Assembly (NCBI GenBank): GCA_018826515.1
Contig: JAHKAM010000034.1
Coordinates: 62,001-126,000, forward strand
DNA: 64,000 nucleotides
Source: Alphaproteobacteria bacterium
GTDB taxonomy: Bacteria; Pseudomonadota; Alphaproteobacteria; Caulobacterales; Caulobacteraceae
Reading direction: 5' to 3'
In this document: piece after piece, positions 18,094 to 27,940 of the stretch
Position numbering within the stretch: the stretch's first letter is position 1
How the letters are laid out: every line of letters starts with the position of its first letter
The notes under the pieces: model-generated
What the model was told of the DNA's origin: nothing
Databases searched by the model: none
What the model saw: the letters and a program-made list of their open reading frames with translations, nothing else
Program-made: the position numbers and the translations under genes

Positions 18094-19221
18094 TCAGAGC
18101 CGCTGGACCGCGCCGGCCCGTTCGGCTTCGGCCAGGGCGTCCCGGACCGCGGCCTCCGAAAGGGAGTCCATGTCCGCCGCCAGATCCTCAACCGCGAACT
18201 GACGCTCCTCGATCATCCAGTCGTAGACCCGACGGAGCAGCGGCCCGTTGTCGGGAAAGGCGCGACCGGTGGTGCGGTACAGGGTGGCCGGCTTTCGCAC
18301 GGGCAGCGAAAAGTCCGGCGCGCGCGGTATCAGCCGGCGCTGAAGCAGGGCCACCTCGTCCCTGAAGGCCGGCGAGGCGACGATCTCGGCCAGCCGCCCG
18401 GCCAGTTCGGTCAGTCGGGCCTGCAGCAGGGCGCCGCCCTCTGCGTCGGCGGCCGGCAGCCAGGCGCGAAAGGCGGGGTCCTGCAGGGCGGGTCCGTCGA
18501 GCAGGGACAGGATGCTCCGGCCCGCCAGCGGCATGACGGTGAAGGATACATGCAGCGACGGCTGATCGGGCGTCACGGTGTCGTGGTAGACGCCGCGCGG
18601 CATATACAGGACGTCGCCGGGCTTCATGGTGATGGTCGAGACCAGCCGGCCGCGGTCCCGGTCGAAATCGGCCTGGGTCAGGCCGGGGGGATAGCCGAGC
18701 GGATCGGTCACCCGGCCTTCATACAGGTTCCAGACCTTCTCTCCCTCGGTCTGGACAGCGAAGACCTCGTGGACATCGTAGTGGGCCGCCACGGCCCGGC
18801 CGCCCTTGAAAGAGCAGAAGACGCTGGCCCCGACCTCGGCCGCGAGCGCCTCGCCCAGGGCGGCTCCGGCCCGGGTGATCGGCGAGTGCAGGGTCAGGAC
18901 GTCATTGGCCAGGATGCTGGCGCCGGCCGACAGGAAGACCTCGACCTTGGCGGGCGACGGCCGCCAGATATGTCCCTCGGGCGTCCGCTTGAGCTTGCAA
19001 TATTGCTCGGCCGGAACCGCCGCATCGTTGCGCATCAGCTGAAGCCGTTCGGACGTCCAGACGTGGGTCTGGTTGAGCAGCCCGTTGAAGGCGTCCCATG
19101 ACAGCAGGTCGCGCTTGTTCGAGCGTTCCGCGGCCGGGATGTGCAACGGCCGACGGTCCTCATACTCCGCGCGGAACTGCGCCGGCGTCAGGGGATGCAG
19201 GATCTCTTCAAGCGTGCGCAT
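18094..19221 (-). CDS. JmjC / Cupin_4 family oxygenase, paralogue 1
   Basis: 375 residues, in the family of YcfD-type 2-oxoglutarate and Fe(II)-dependent hydroxylases (ribosomal oxygenases). Iron ligands are H147 and D149 in AHYDVHEVF and a distal H213 in YMPRGVYHDTV. RPLHIP occurs near the start, and the C-terminal region has a winged-helix-like tail ending EAERAGAVQRL. It is one of three consecutive copies with the HxD motif at the identical residue number. The target protein is unknown; E. coli YcfD modifies L16, but three copies suggest different substrates. Confidence 0.85.
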   Translation of the reverse strand: MRTLEEILHPLTPAQFRAEYEDRRPLHIPAAERSNKRDLLSWDAFNGLLNQTHVWTSERLQLMRNDAAVPAEQYCKLKRTPEGHIWRPSPAKVEVFLSAGASILANDVLTLHSPITRAGAALGEALAAEVGASVFCSFKGGRAVAAHYDVHEVFAVQTEGEKVWNLYEGRVTDPLGYPPGLTQADFDRDRGRLVSTITMKPGDVLYMPRGVYHDTVTPDQPSLHVSFTVMPLAGRSILSLLDGPALQDPAFRAWLPAADAEGGALLQARLTELAGRLAEIVASPAFRDEVALLQRRLIPRAPDFSLPVRKPATLYRTTGRAFPDNGPLLRRVYDWMIEERQFAVEDLAADMDSLSEAAVRDALAEAERAGAVQRL

Positions 19222-19269
19222 GGGCTGAGGTTTAAGGCGGCCTCCACGCCCTGTCGATGCGTCCCCGTC

Positions 19270-20403
19270 CTACAGGCGCTGCACCGCACCGGCGGCCTCG
19301 GCCGCGGCCACGCCCGCCCGCACATCCTGCTCCGACAACGAGTGGAACTGGGCGACCATGTCCTCAAGCGCGAACTGCCGCTCCTCAATGGCCCAGTCAT
19401 AGGTCTCCCGCACGGGGGCCGGGCAGGCCGGGAAGGAACGACCGGTGGTCCGGTACAGGGTGATGGGCTTCCGCTCCGGCAAGGCGAAGGACGGGGGGCG
19501 GGGGGTCATGCGGGTCTGGGACTTGGCGACCTCATCGGCGAACGCCGGCGATGCGGCGATACGCGCCAGTATCTGACCATAGGCCGCCAGGTGGGCCGCA
19601 AGGGCTGCGCCGCCGTCGTCGGTCGCCGGGGGCGTGAAGGCGCGGTAGGCCGGGTCCTTCATCGCCTCGATGTTCAACAGGGACAGCAGGGTGCGTCCGT
19701 GAAGGGGCGTGATGGCGAAGGTCACATGCAGCGACGGTCCGTCCGTCGCGAGCGCGTCATGATACCAGCCCCGCGGCAGATACAGGACATCGCCGGCCTG
19801 CATCGTCACCTTCTGCATCAGGTCGCCACGACTCTGCTCGAACCAGAGCCGGGTCGCCGCGTCGTCGGGAAGGTGCTCGATCGGATTGTCAGCGCGGTTT
19901 TCGTAGAGGTTCCAGACCTTGGTTCCGCCGGTCTGGACGACGATCACGTCGTGATTGTCGAAATGGGTGCCGAAGGCCTGAACACCCTGGAAGGAGCAGT
20001 AGATGTTGGCGCCGATACTGGCGGCGAATGTCCGCGCCAGGGTCTCGCCGATCAGCATCAACGGCTCATGGATGGTCAGGACGTCATTGGCGATCAGGCT
20101 GGCGCCGGCGGACAGGAAGACTTCCACCTTCTGCGGCCACGGCCGCAGCACCTCTCCGTGCGGCGTGGCTACCGGATAGCAATACTGGTCCGGCGGCACG
20201 GCCACATAGTTCCGCATGAGTCTCAGATGGGCCGAGGTCCACAGCGATCCCTGACCCAGCAGGCGATTGAAGTCGGCCCACGTCAGGATCGCCGCCTTCC
20301 GCTCGTCGCCGGCGGCGGGAATGTGCAGCGGCTTGCGGCCGACGTACTCGGCCCGGAACTGCTCGGGCGAGACCGGATGGAGAAGATCGTCCAGGCTGTG
20401 CAT
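19270..20403 (-). CDS. JmjC / Cupin_4 family oxygenase, paralogue 2
   Basis: 377 residues from MHSLDDLLHP; the ATG at 20403 is preferred over the in-frame TTG two codons upstream. RKPLHIPA near the start, Fe(II) ligands H147/D149 in THFDNHDVIVVQ and a distal His in YLPRGWYHDALA. The C-terminus (VAAAEAAGAVQRL) is nearly the same as that of paralogue 1, so duplication is clear. 48 bases separate it from paralogue 1, suggesting an operon. Confidence 0.85.
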   Translation of the reverse strand: MHSLDDLLHPVSPEQFRAEYVGRKPLHIPAAGDERKAAILTWADFNRLLGQGSLWTSAHLRLMRNYVAVPPDQYCYPVATPHGEVLRPWPQKVEVFLSAGASLIANDVLTIHEPLMLIGETLARTFAASIGANIYCSFQGVQAFGTHFDNHDVIVVQTGGTKVWNLYENRADNPIEHLPDDAATRLWFEQSRGDLMQKVTMQAGDVLYLPRGWYHDALATDGPSLHVTFAITPLHGRTLLSLLNIEAMKDPAYRAFTPPATDDGGAALAAHLAAYGQILARIAASPAFADEVAKSQTRMTPRPPSFALPERKPITLYRTTGRSFPACPAPVRETYDWAIEERQFALEDMVAQFHSLSEQDVRAGVAAAEAAGAVQRL

Positions 20404-20453
20404 GACCAAACACCTATGACGCCAGCCGCCCGCTGTCGATGCGGCGCGCCCGG

Positions 20454-21581
20454 TCAGAGGGCCTTGAAGACGCCGAGACGGATGGCGGTTTCGAAGGTGT
20501 CTCTCAGCGCCGCCTCCGGCACGAAGTCGAACTGGGCGATGACGTCTTCAAGGGCGAACTGGGGCTGGCCCAGCGCCCAGTCGATCGCCACCTGGGCCGG
20601 GCCGGTCACCCGGGACGGCGCCAGGCCGGTCGGCCGGTACAGGGTCAGGCTCGCCCGGGCAGGGAGCGCATAGGGCCCGCCTCTCGGCACAAGGCGTTCC
20701 TGGGCCATCAGGACTTCGTCGCGGAAGGCCGGCAGGGCGGTGAGATCGGCCAGTCGCCGGCCGAGATCCGCGAGTTGCCGGCCCAGTCGCTCACCGTCCG
20801 CGCCGGGCACAAGCCACTCGCGGAACGCCGGGTCCTGCATGGCCGCGGATTCGAGCAACTGGAACAGGACCCGTCCGTAGAGCGGCGCCACCGAGAAGGT
20901 GACATGCAGCGACGCGCCCTCGGTCGCGAGGGCGTCGTGGTACCAGCCGCGCGGCAGGTAGAGCACATCGCCCGGCCGCATCCGGATCTCGGTCATCAGC
21001 GGTCCACGGGTCTCCGCGAACCAGCGGCGCGCCTCGGCGTCATCGACGGGAAAGCTCACCGGCGCCTCGGCGCGGTTTTCGTACAGCCGCCAGGTCTTCT
21101 CGCCCTCGACCTGGATCGCGAAGACATGGTGCAGGTCGAAATGGGTGTCGAACGCCTGCACGCCGCCGAACGAGCAATAGATGTTGGCCCCCACCAGCCC
21201 GGCGAATTCCCGCGCCAGTCGATGCGAAACAGCACGCAGCTCGGGCGTCAGGTCCTGCACATCGCCCGCGATGAGGCTGGCGCCCATAGCCAACAGGGTT
21301 TGAACCTTGGCGGGCGAGGGTCTCAGGCTGGTTCCGGATTGCGACCGGGCCGCCACGCAATATTGCTCCGACGGAATGGGCTGGCCGTTGAAGACCATCT
21401 TCAGACTCTGCGCGGTCCAGATCGAGCTCTGATCCAGCAGGGCGTTGAACCGGGCCCAGTCCAGCAGCGATCGCTTGTCGGCGCCCGCCTCCGCCGGAAT
21501 ATGCAGCGGCTTTCGGTCGTTGTAGTCGGCGTCGAAGCGGTCGCGCGTGATCGGATGGAGAAGTTTGTCCAGACTGGTCAT
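20454..21581 (-). CDS. JmjC / Cupin_4 family oxygenase, paralogue 3
   Basis: 375 residues. RKPLHIPAEAGADKRSLL at the start, Fe(II) ligands H147/D149 in THFDLHHVFAIQ, distal His in YLPRGWYHDALA. The tail diverges (ETAIRLGVFKAL). First gene of the oxygenase run (order of transcription 3, 2, 1, then gluQ). Divergent from the AlkA-like glycosylase with a 44-base gap, so a shared promoter region is likely. Confidence 0.85.
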   Translation of the reverse strand: MTSLDKLLHPITRDRFDADYNDRKPLHIPAEAGADKRSLLDWARFNALLDQSSIWTAQSLKMVFNGQPIPSEQYCVAARSQSGTSLRPSPAKVQTLLAMGASLIAGDVQDLTPELRAVSHRLAREFAGLVGANIYCSFGGVQAFDTHFDLHHVFAIQVEGEKTWRLYENRAEAPVSFPVDDAEARRWFAETRGPLMTEIRMRPGDVLYLPRGWYHDALATEGASLHVTFSVAPLYGRVLFQLLESAAMQDPAFREWLVPGADGERLGRQLADLGRRLADLTALPAFRDEVLMAQERLVPRGGPYALPARASLTLYRPTGLAPSRVTGPAQVAIDWALGQPQFALEDVIAQFDFVPEAALRDTFETAIRLGVFKAL

Positions 21582-21625
21582 GCCGAAAGGCTAGAACGGG
21601 CGCCCGCCCCTGTCGATGAGACTGC

Positions 21626-22282
21626 ATGCCTGAGCCGCTGAATCCCGACCGGATCGCCGCCGCCCGCGACATCCTCGTGATGCGCGATTGCGCCCTCGCC
21701 CGCGCGCACGGTCAGACGCCGGCTTTCGAATGGCGCTCCCGGCCCGGCGGCTACGAAGGTCTGTTCCGCATGATCGTCGAACAGCAGGTGTCGGTCGCCG
21801 CCGCCGCCGCGATCTGGAAGCGGGTAGTCGAGGGCCTCGACGGCGAGATCACGCCCGAAGCCGTTCTGGCGCGCGACGCGGAACAGCTCCGCGCCTTCGG
21901 CCTGTCCGGCCAGAAGGCGAAATATGGTCGGGAAATCGCCCTCGCCCACGTCGAGGGCCGCATCGACTTCGATCATCTCGAACGGCTGTCGGACGAGGAT
22001 GCGATTGCGCGGCTCGTCTCGATCAAGGGCGTCGGCAAATGGACCGCCGAAACCTTCCTCATGTTCTGCGAGGGCCGGACAGATGTCTTTCCCGGCGGTG
22101 ACATCGCCCTGCAGGAAGCGATGCGCTGGGCCGACGGCGCGCCCCTGCGCCCGACCGAGAAACAGGCCTATGCCCGCGCGGAAATCTGGCGGCCGCATCG
22201 CAGCGTGGCGGCGCATCTGCTTTGGGGATGGTATGGAGCGGTCAAGCGCGGCGAGGTCGCGTTGGAGGACCCTCTTCCGTGA
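21626..22282 (+). CDS. DNA-3-methyladenine glycosylase, AlkA/HhH-GPD family
   Basis: 218 residues. Excises alkylated bases from DNA. The helix-hairpin-helix SIKGVGKWTAETFLMF is at about 132-147, followed by PGGDIALQEA, whose Asp is the catalytic residue. The N-terminal half has GLFRMIVEQQVSVAAAAAIW, typical of the superfamily. No iron-sulphur cluster Cys. It overlaps the next gene as GTGA. Confidence 0.9.
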   Translation: MPEPLNPDRIAAARDILVMRDCALARAHGQTPAFEWRSRPGGYEGLFRMIVEQQVSVAAAAAIWKRVVEGLDGEITPEAVLARDAEQLRAFGLSGQKAKYGREIALAHVEGRIDFDHLERLSDEDAIARLVSIKGVGKWTAETFLMFCEGRTDVFPGGDIALQEAMRWADGAPLRPTEKQAYARAEIWRPHRSVAAHLLWGWYGAVKRGEVALEDPLP

Positions 22283-22935
22283 TCGACCCTGCGACCCTTC
22301 AAGCGCTCAGTGAACCCATCCTGCCGACCCTCTTTCTGGTCGACTACGCCGGGGTGGCGGTGTTCGCCGCGACCGGCGCGCTGGCGGCCGCGCGGTTGAA
22401 GCAGGATCTCACGACCCTCGCCTTCTTCGCCGCCATCACCGGGGTGGGGGGCGGCACCCTTCGTGACCTCCTGATCGATGCGCCGGTGTTCTGGGTTCAC
22501 GACTGGAAATACATCGCCGTCTGCCTGGCGGCGGCCCTCGGCGTCTGGTTCATCGGCCAGCCGGAATGGCGGTTCCGCGCCCTGTTGTGGCTGGATGCGG
22601 TCGGGCTCGCCGCCTATGGGGTGATGGGGGCGGCCAAGGCCGAGGCCATGGGCCTCGCGCCGTTGATCTGCATCGTCATGGGTGCGCTGACCGCCTGTTT
22701 CGGCGGCGTGGTCCGGGACCTTCTGGCGGGGCAGCCGTCCATATTGCTGCGGCGGGAGATCACCGTCTCGGCCGCCATCCTCGCGGCGGTGGTCTATATG
22801 GCGATGAAGCAGCTTGGCCTTTCCAACGTCGCGGCGGCCCTCATCGCCGCGCCCTGCGGCTTCCTGTTGAGGGCGGGATCGCTTCAGTGGGGCTGGGCCC
22901 TGCCGTCGTTCCCCGACCGCCCGTCCCGCACCTGA
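22279..22935 (+). CDS. TRIC-type (UPF0126) cation channel family membrane protein
   Basis: 218 residues, seven predicted helices in two similar halves: AGVAVFAATGALAAARLKQD with GGGTLRDLL, then DAVGLAAYGVMGAAKAEAMG with FGGVVRDLL. The paired GG-x-x-RD-x-L motifs are the hallmark of bacterial TRIC homologues (monovalent cation channels). A GTG start at 22279, with GGAGG ten bases upstream, overlaps the glycosylase stop; this fits translational coupling. Confidence 0.88.
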   Translation: MIDPATLQALSEPILPTLFLVDYAGVAVFAATGALAAARLKQDLTTLAFFAAITGVGGGTLRDLLIDAPVFWVHDWKYIAVCLAAALGVWFIGQPEWRFRALLWLDAVGLAAYGVMGAAKAEAMGLAPLICIVMGALTACFGGVVRDLLAGQPSILLRREITVSAAILAAVVYMAMKQLGLSNVAAALIAAPCGFLLRAGSLQWGWALPSFPDRPSRT

Positions 22936-23082
22936 CCCCGGCGATCCGGTCGTCGCAACAGCGTCACCGGGCGGTCATCGCCAAGCCGTCGAATCAAGAC
23001 TAGGCTTTGATCACAGCCAGGGAAGGAGACGTGTCTTCAGTCCGGTCGCGTCGATGATCCTCACCCGTACGGCGAGGGCCTG

Positions 23083-23643
23083 ATGCAGGTCCTGAGCCGC
23101 CCCCCGTCCGGCTGGCCCGCGCTGGTGCTGAACGCCGACTTCCGCCCGCTGTCCTACTATCCGCTGTCGATCTGGCCGTGGGAGGAAGTGGTCAAGGCGG
23201 TCTACCAGGACCGCGTCGACGTGGTCTCCACCTATGACAAGGTGGTCCGCAGCCCGTCGATGGAAATGGCCCTGCCCAGCGTCATCGCGCTGAAGAACTA
23301 TGTCGACCAGGACCGTCAGCCGGCCTTCACCCGCTTCAATGTCTTCCTGCGCGACGGCTTCACCTGCCAGTATTGCAGCGCCACGGCCGAGCTGACCTTC
23401 GACCATGTGATCCCCCGCTCGCATGGGGGGCGCACCACCTGGGAAAACATCGTCGCCGCCTGTTCGCCCTGCAATCTCCGCAAGGGCGGCCGCACGCCGC
23501 AGCAGGCCGGCATGCCGATGCGCCGCGCGCCCCACCGGCCCAGCGCCTGGCAGTTGCAGGAGTTCGGCCGCCGATTCCCGCCGCACTATCTGCACCAGAG
23601 CTGGCTCGACTATCTCTATTGGGATATCGAGCTGGAGCCGTAG
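23083..23643 (+). CDS. HNH endonuclease family protein
   Basis: 186 residues. The N-terminal part, VLNADFRPLSYYPLSIWPWE, is followed by a Cys-coordinated HNH nuclease domain: FTCQYC, LTFDHVIPRSHGG (catalytic His), WENIVAACSPCNLRK. This stand-alone form is conserved in alphaproteobacteria and is not part of a restriction system here. Cellular substrate unknown. Confidence 0.88.
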   Translation: MQVLSRPPSGWPALVLNADFRPLSYYPLSIWPWEEVVKAVYQDRVDVVSTYDKVVRSPSMEMALPSVIALKNYVDQDRQPAFTRFNVFLRDGFTCQYCSATAELTFDHVIPRSHGGRTTWENIVAACSPCNLRKGGRTPQQAGMPMRRAPHRPSAWQLQEFGRRFPPHYLHQSWLDYLYWDIELEP

Positions 23644-23707
23644 GGCGCGGAACGGCGACGGACGCCTGACGTTGACGAAAGGCCCCCGCTGCTTCAGTCG
23701 AACCCTC

Positions 23708-24484
23708 ATGAAAATCCGCGTCAGCGCCGAACTCGTCTATCGCTTCGATCCGCCGACCGACGCCATCTACAAGATTCAGGTCGCCCACTGGCCGGGCCAG
23801 ACCATTCTCGAGGAGAGCCTCGACACCACGCCCGCTGTCGAATTCATCCAGAGCCAGGACGAGGAGTTCGGCGCGCGCATCCTGCGCGGCCATCTGTCCG
23901 GCGAGGTGGCCCTGACCTATCGGGCCGTGGTCGACAACGGCGTGCTCAAGGGCCTGCCGCCGGTCACGGTCCAGCACGACTGGGGCGACCTGCCGGCCGA
24001 GGTGCTGACCTATCTCTGGCCCAGCCGCTACTGCCCTTCGGACCAGTTCGGCCGCTTCGCCGAGCGCACCTTCGGGGGCACGGTCGGCGGCGACCGGGTG
24101 CTGAAGATCCTCGACTGGATCAAGGCCGAGATCGACTATGAGCCGGGCGCTTCGGACAGCGAGACCACGGCGGCCCGCACCTTCATCGACCGCGCGGGGG
24201 TGTGCCGCGACTTCACCCATATGGGCATCACCCTGTGCCGGGCCTCGGGCATTCCGGCGCGGGCGGTCAGCGCCTTCGCCCATCAGCTCAATCCGCCGGA
24301 CTTCCACGCCATCTTCGAGGTCTGGCTGTCGAACGGCTGGTGGCTGGTCGATCCGACCGGTCTCGCGCCGGTCGAGGGTCTGGTGCGGATCGCCTGCGGC
24401 CGCGACGCCGCCGACATCGCCTTCCTGACCACCCAGGGCTCGTGCCAGCTGGTGCGCCAGTCGGTGCTGGCGGAAGCGGTCTAG
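23708..24484 (+). CDS. Transglutaminase-like family protein
   Basis: 258 residues from MKIRVSAELVYRF. A transglutaminase/protease-like catalytic triad is visible: Cys in AGVCRDFTHMG, His in PDFHAIFEVWL and Asp in WLVDPTGLAP. The N-terminal beta-rich region (about 1-130) is of the type seen in bacterial cytosolic transglutaminase-like proteins. No signal peptide. Substrate unknown. Its TAG is shared with the stop of the convergent peptidase gene (CTAG at 24481-24484). Confidence 0.85.
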   Translation: MKIRVSAELVYRFDPPTDAIYKIQVAHWPGQTILEESLDTTPAVEFIQSQDEEFGARILRGHLSGEVALTYRAVVDNGVLKGLPPVTVQHDWGDLPAEVLTYLWPSRYCPSDQFGRFAERTFGGTVGGDRVLKILDWIKAEIDYEPGASDSETTAARTFIDRAGVCRDFTHMGITLCRASGIPARAVSAFAHQLNPPDFHAIFEVWLSNGWWLVDPTGLAPVEGLVRIACGRDAADIAFLTTQGSCQLVRQSVLAEAV

Positions 24485-26256
24485 CGGGGCGACCCCGCCG
24501 CCCGCCATTCCTCCAGGAAGACCTGCCGGCGCAGCACCCTGTTGTCCGGATCGATCAGCACATGGGCGCCGGCCGGGACCGGGATCGCGCCGCGCCCGCC
24601 GGTCATGGCCACGGTCTGCCGCCGGCCGTCGATCTCGACCTCGACCGGCATGGGGAAGACCCCGCCGTCGCCGGTGACCCACTCCAGGGACAGCTCGCCG
24701 TTCTCGCGGGTCTGGCGCAGGTCGGGCAGGGCGGCCTGATACAGGTAACCGCGGAAGAACCAGGTCAGATCGCGCCCCGCCTCCTCGCTGACGAGGGCGA
24801 GGAATTCGTCGGTCGTGCCGTAGCGGGTGGTGAAATTTCCGGGCCGGGGATCCGCCGTCCCGTAAACCAGCCGGGTCACCGACCGGAAGAAGGCCTCGTC
24901 GCCGATCAGCATTCGCAGGGAATGGGCGATCAGCGAGCCCTTGTTGTACAGGTCCAGCCCGGGCCCGACGTCGCTCTTGTAGACCTCGTCCTCGGCCCGC
25001 TCGGTTCCGGAGACGACCGGAAAGCGGTTGATCAGGTCGCGGCGCTGCTCCTGCAACTCGGCCTGCATATAGCGTTCGCCGTGCAGCCAGCGCAGGTAGA
25101 GCGGCTGCATATAGCTGCCCAGTCCCTCGTGCAGCCACATGTCGTCGGCGTTGCGGTTGGTCATCTGGTTGCCGAACCACTCATGCGCCAACTCGTGGTG
25201 CAGCAGCCAGTCATAGCCCTTGCCGTCGAGGCGATAGGCGTTGCCATAGGCGTTGATGGTCTGGTGCTCCATGCCCAGATGCGGCGTCTCGACCACCCCC
25301 ATCTTCTCGTCGCCGAACGGGTAGGGGCCGACGGTCGCCTCGTAGAAGTCCATCATCGGCGCGAACTGGGCGAACAGGGCCGCGACCTTGGCGGGGTCGT
25401 CGGAGCGCAGGTGCCAGTAGGACATCGGGATCACATTGCCGAACCGGCTCTGATACTCCGCCCGCACCTCCTCATACGGCCCGATGTTCAGGGCGATGGC
25501 ATAGGTGTTGGGATTGGCCGCGCTCCAGTTCCAGGTCGTCCAGCCGTCACCGTGGTCGACCGTGCCCAGGAACCGCCCGTTCGAGGGGGCCGACAGATTC
25601 GACGGCACGGTGATGTGCAGGTCGACCCGCTTCGGCTCGGCAAGCGGATGGTCGATACAGGGCCAGAACAGGTCGCAGCCCTCGGGCTGGACAGCGGTGG
25701 CGATCCACGGCGATCCGTCCGCCGTCGTCGCCCAGACGAAGCCCCCGTCCCACGGCGCATTGGGGGCCACGCGCGGTGCCCCGGCATAGGCGATGCGGAC
25801 CGAGACCGTCTCTCCGGTCGCCAGCGGCTCGGCCAGCGGAATCGTCATCCGCCCCTCGGGGTTGATCCAGCCGCCGTCGCCCGCCGGAACCTCGCGCCCG
25901 TCGACCTGAACCGAAGAGACCGTCAGCAGGGTGTCCAGCTCGACCACCACCGCCGGCAGCGGCGCGACAGCCGTGAAGTCCAGCACGGCGACCGCGTCGA
26001 TGGTCCTGGTCTCGGGCATCACCCGGATCGACAGGTCCGCCTTGTCGAACTGCATCGCCAGTTGTTCGGCCGTGCGCGGCTGGTCGGTCCCGAGGGTGAA
26101 GGCGGTCGATTCCCGGACGGGCGTCTGGACCACAGTCGAGTGGAGGGTCATCCGGTCGATCTGAAGCGTGACGGCCTCGGTCGGCATTGCGGTGCAGGCG
26201 ACAAGCGCAAGCATCGAAACGCCCGTCAGGGCGGTGCGGGAAACTTTGAAGGACAC
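24481..26256 (-). CDS. M1 family zinc aminopeptidase, lipoprotein
   Basis: 591 residues. A signal peptide with lipobox LVAC (about residue 21) anchors it in the envelope. Zinc-binding HELAHEWFGNQ followed by the third ligand Glu in WLHEGLGSYMQ. The exopeptidase motif is GMEHQT, a variant of GAMEN seen in one M1 subgroup. A GTG start with GGGAG seven bases upstream. Likely digests exported peptides. Confidence 0.9.
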   Translation of the reverse strand: MSFKVSRTALTGVSMLALVACTAMPTEAVTLQIDRMTLHSTVVQTPVRESTAFTLGTDQPRTAEQLAMQFDKADLSIRVMPETRTIDAVAVLDFTAVAPLPAVVVELDTLLTVSSVQVDGREVPAGDGGWINPEGRMTIPLAEPLATGETVSVRIAYAGAPRVAPNAPWDGGFVWATTADGSPWIATAVQPEGCDLFWPCIDHPLAEPKRVDLHITVPSNLSAPSNGRFLGTVDHGDGWTTWNWSAANPNTYAIALNIGPYEEVRAEYQSRFGNVIPMSYWHLRSDDPAKVAALFAQFAPMMDFYEATVGPYPFGDEKMGVVETPHLGMEHQTINAYGNAYRLDGKGYDWLLHHELAHEWFGNQMTNRNADDMWLHEGLGSYMQPLYLRWLHGERYMQAELQEQRRDLINRFPVVSGTERAEDEVYKSDVGPGLDLYNKGSLIAHSLRMLIGDEAFFRSVTRLVYGTADPRPGNFTTRYGTTDEFLALVSEEAGRDLTWFFRGYLYQAALPDLRQTRENGELSLEWVTGDGGVFPMPVEVEIDGRRQTVAMTGGRGAIPVPAGAHVLIDPDNRVLRRQVFLEEWRAAGSPR

Positions 26257-26383
26257 GACTGACTCCCCGGGACGAACACCTCAGCCTAGTAGCGACGACG
26301 GCACGCGCAACCGCAAAGCGGGCGGACTGTTCGGGGCGCAGGTCTAGTGGCAGGAGAAGGTGCCGGCTGGCCGATGACGGGTT

Positions 26384-27778
26384 TTACTTTGTGCCCCAGA
26401 CTTTTCTCAGGCCCGCGAACTGGGCGAAATAGCCCGCGACACAGACCGGCTGCATCAGCAGGCTGTAGGCGAAGACATAGAGGATGAAGCCCCGCCGGTT
26501 GCGGCGGACGCGCAGGCCCTGTTCTTCCAACATCCTGCGTTGGACCCGGAAGATCACCCAGTTCCAGATCACCGCCAGCGGCAGGACGGCAAGGGTCAGC
26601 GGCCCAGCAATCCAGTAGATGCCGAACAGGGCCAGAACCAGTCCGGGTATGAACGCAAACGTATAGACCAGGTCCAATGGCAGAAAGAGCAGATTCCACC
26701 AGATGAACAGCGTCGATAGTCTTGGCTGGAACAACAGCGGCCAGTGGGCCGAGAAGGCCTCCATCAGGCCGCGCGACCATCGCCGCCTCTGGTTGGCGAA
26801 TTGGCGGAACTCGTGCGGGACGTTGGTGAACACCAACGCGTCCTCGGCATAGCCAACACGGTATCCGGCGCGGAGCAGGGCCCAGGTGATGACGATGTCC
26901 TCTCCGACACAGGGTGGCCAGCCGCCAACACTTTCCAGCGCGCGACGGGAGTAGAGCGAGAACGCGCCTTGGGCGACCAGGGTGCCGTGATACATGCTCT
27001 GCATCCGCTTCACGGCAGCGATGCCGTGGAAATAGTCCCATTCCTGGGCGCGCGTCAGCAGGTTGCGACGCGAGTTGCGCACCAGCACCGCTCCGGCAAC
27101 CGCCTCGGTACCCTCGGGGTCCGAGAGCATCCGTTCGACGATCCGGGTCAGCGAGTCCGGCCGTAGCCAGCAGTCTCCGTCGACCGTCACGATCAGGTCG
27201 TGGGAGGCGAGAGCGAGGCCGCGATTCAGGACAGCCGCCTTGCCTGCGTTAACGGGGAAGTTGACCAGTTTGAGCCGCGTTCGGCCACCCGGGCCCAGCT
27301 GCCCGATCACGCGCGCGGCGACCAGCATGGAATCGTCCGTCGAACCATCGTTCAGGACGATCACCTCCAGCAGTCCCGGATAGTCCTGGGCTGCCAGACT
27401 CGTCAGGGTGTCGCTGATGCTGAGGGCCTCATTGTAACAGGCGACCAGCACGCTGACCGCCGGGTAGAAGGCGGGCGGCGAATGTGGCGGGCGACGATCC
27501 AGCAGGATGGTGGTCGCCATGAAGGCGTTCATGAAGCCCGGCACATAGGCGATGAAGGCGATAATGATCAGGGCTGCCGGCCGGCCGACGATGGCCGACA
27601 AGTCTGCGAGCCAGCCCAGCGACAGGACGATGCTCAGTGCGGCCCAGGCGATCGCCAGACAGAGGGCCACTGTGAACTTGACCGGCACGGAAGCGTAAAG
27701 GCCGCGTCGATCCGGGACCGCGACCGCAATCGCAGGCCAAGGCTGAGGGACGGCAGAATGATGCAAGCTGGGCGACAC
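26384..27778 (-). CDS. Family 2 glycosyltransferase, membrane-bound
   Basis: About 464 residues. Processive-type GT2 like poly-N-acetylglucosamine and hyaluronan synthases: VSVLVACYNEA, VIVLNDGSTDDS, VTVDGDCWL (DxD), GEDIVITWALL and RRRWSRG (QxxRW equivalent), with two N-terminal and about three C-terminal membrane segments. The GTG at 27778 is chosen (GGAAG upstream). A longer ORF begins at 27973, but its first codons are the rpmB terminator hairpin, so that start is rejected. No partner genes of a polysaccharide operon are adjacent. Confidence 0.85.
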   Translation of the reverse strand: MSPSLHHSAVPQPWPAIAVAVPDRRGLYASVPVKFTVALCLAIAWAALSIVLSLGWLADLSAIVGRPAALIIIAFIAYVPGFMNAFMATTILLDRRPPHSPPAFYPAVSVLVACYNEALSISDTLTSLAAQDYPGLLEVIVLNDGSTDDSMLVAARVIGQLGPGGRTRLKLVNFPVNAGKAAVLNRGLALASHDLIVTVDGDCWLRPDSLTRIVERMLSDPEGTEAVAGAVLVRNSRRNLLTRAQEWDYFHGIAAVKRMQSMYHGTLVAQGAFSLYSRRALESVGGWPPCVGEDIVITWALLRAGYRVGYAEDALVFTNVPHEFRQFANQRRRWSRGLMEAFSAHWPLLFQPRLSTLFIWWNLLFLPLDLVYTFAFIPGLVLALFGIYWIAGPLTLAVLPLAVIWNWVIFRVQRRMLEEQGLRVRRNRRGFILYVFAYSLLMQPVCVAGYFAQFAGLRKVWGTK

Positions 27779-27940
27779 GCGACTTCCGCTTGACCATTCA
27801 CTGGACCACAGGAGAGCCCCGGCCGCCCCTTGTTGTCGATTGATAACACCGCGAAGGCGAGTCCGCCTGAAATTGGCGCGCCGACCCGTTTTGGCTTCTG
27901 TCGACAGACGGGTGGCGGGCCAACGCAGACCGTCAATCAG

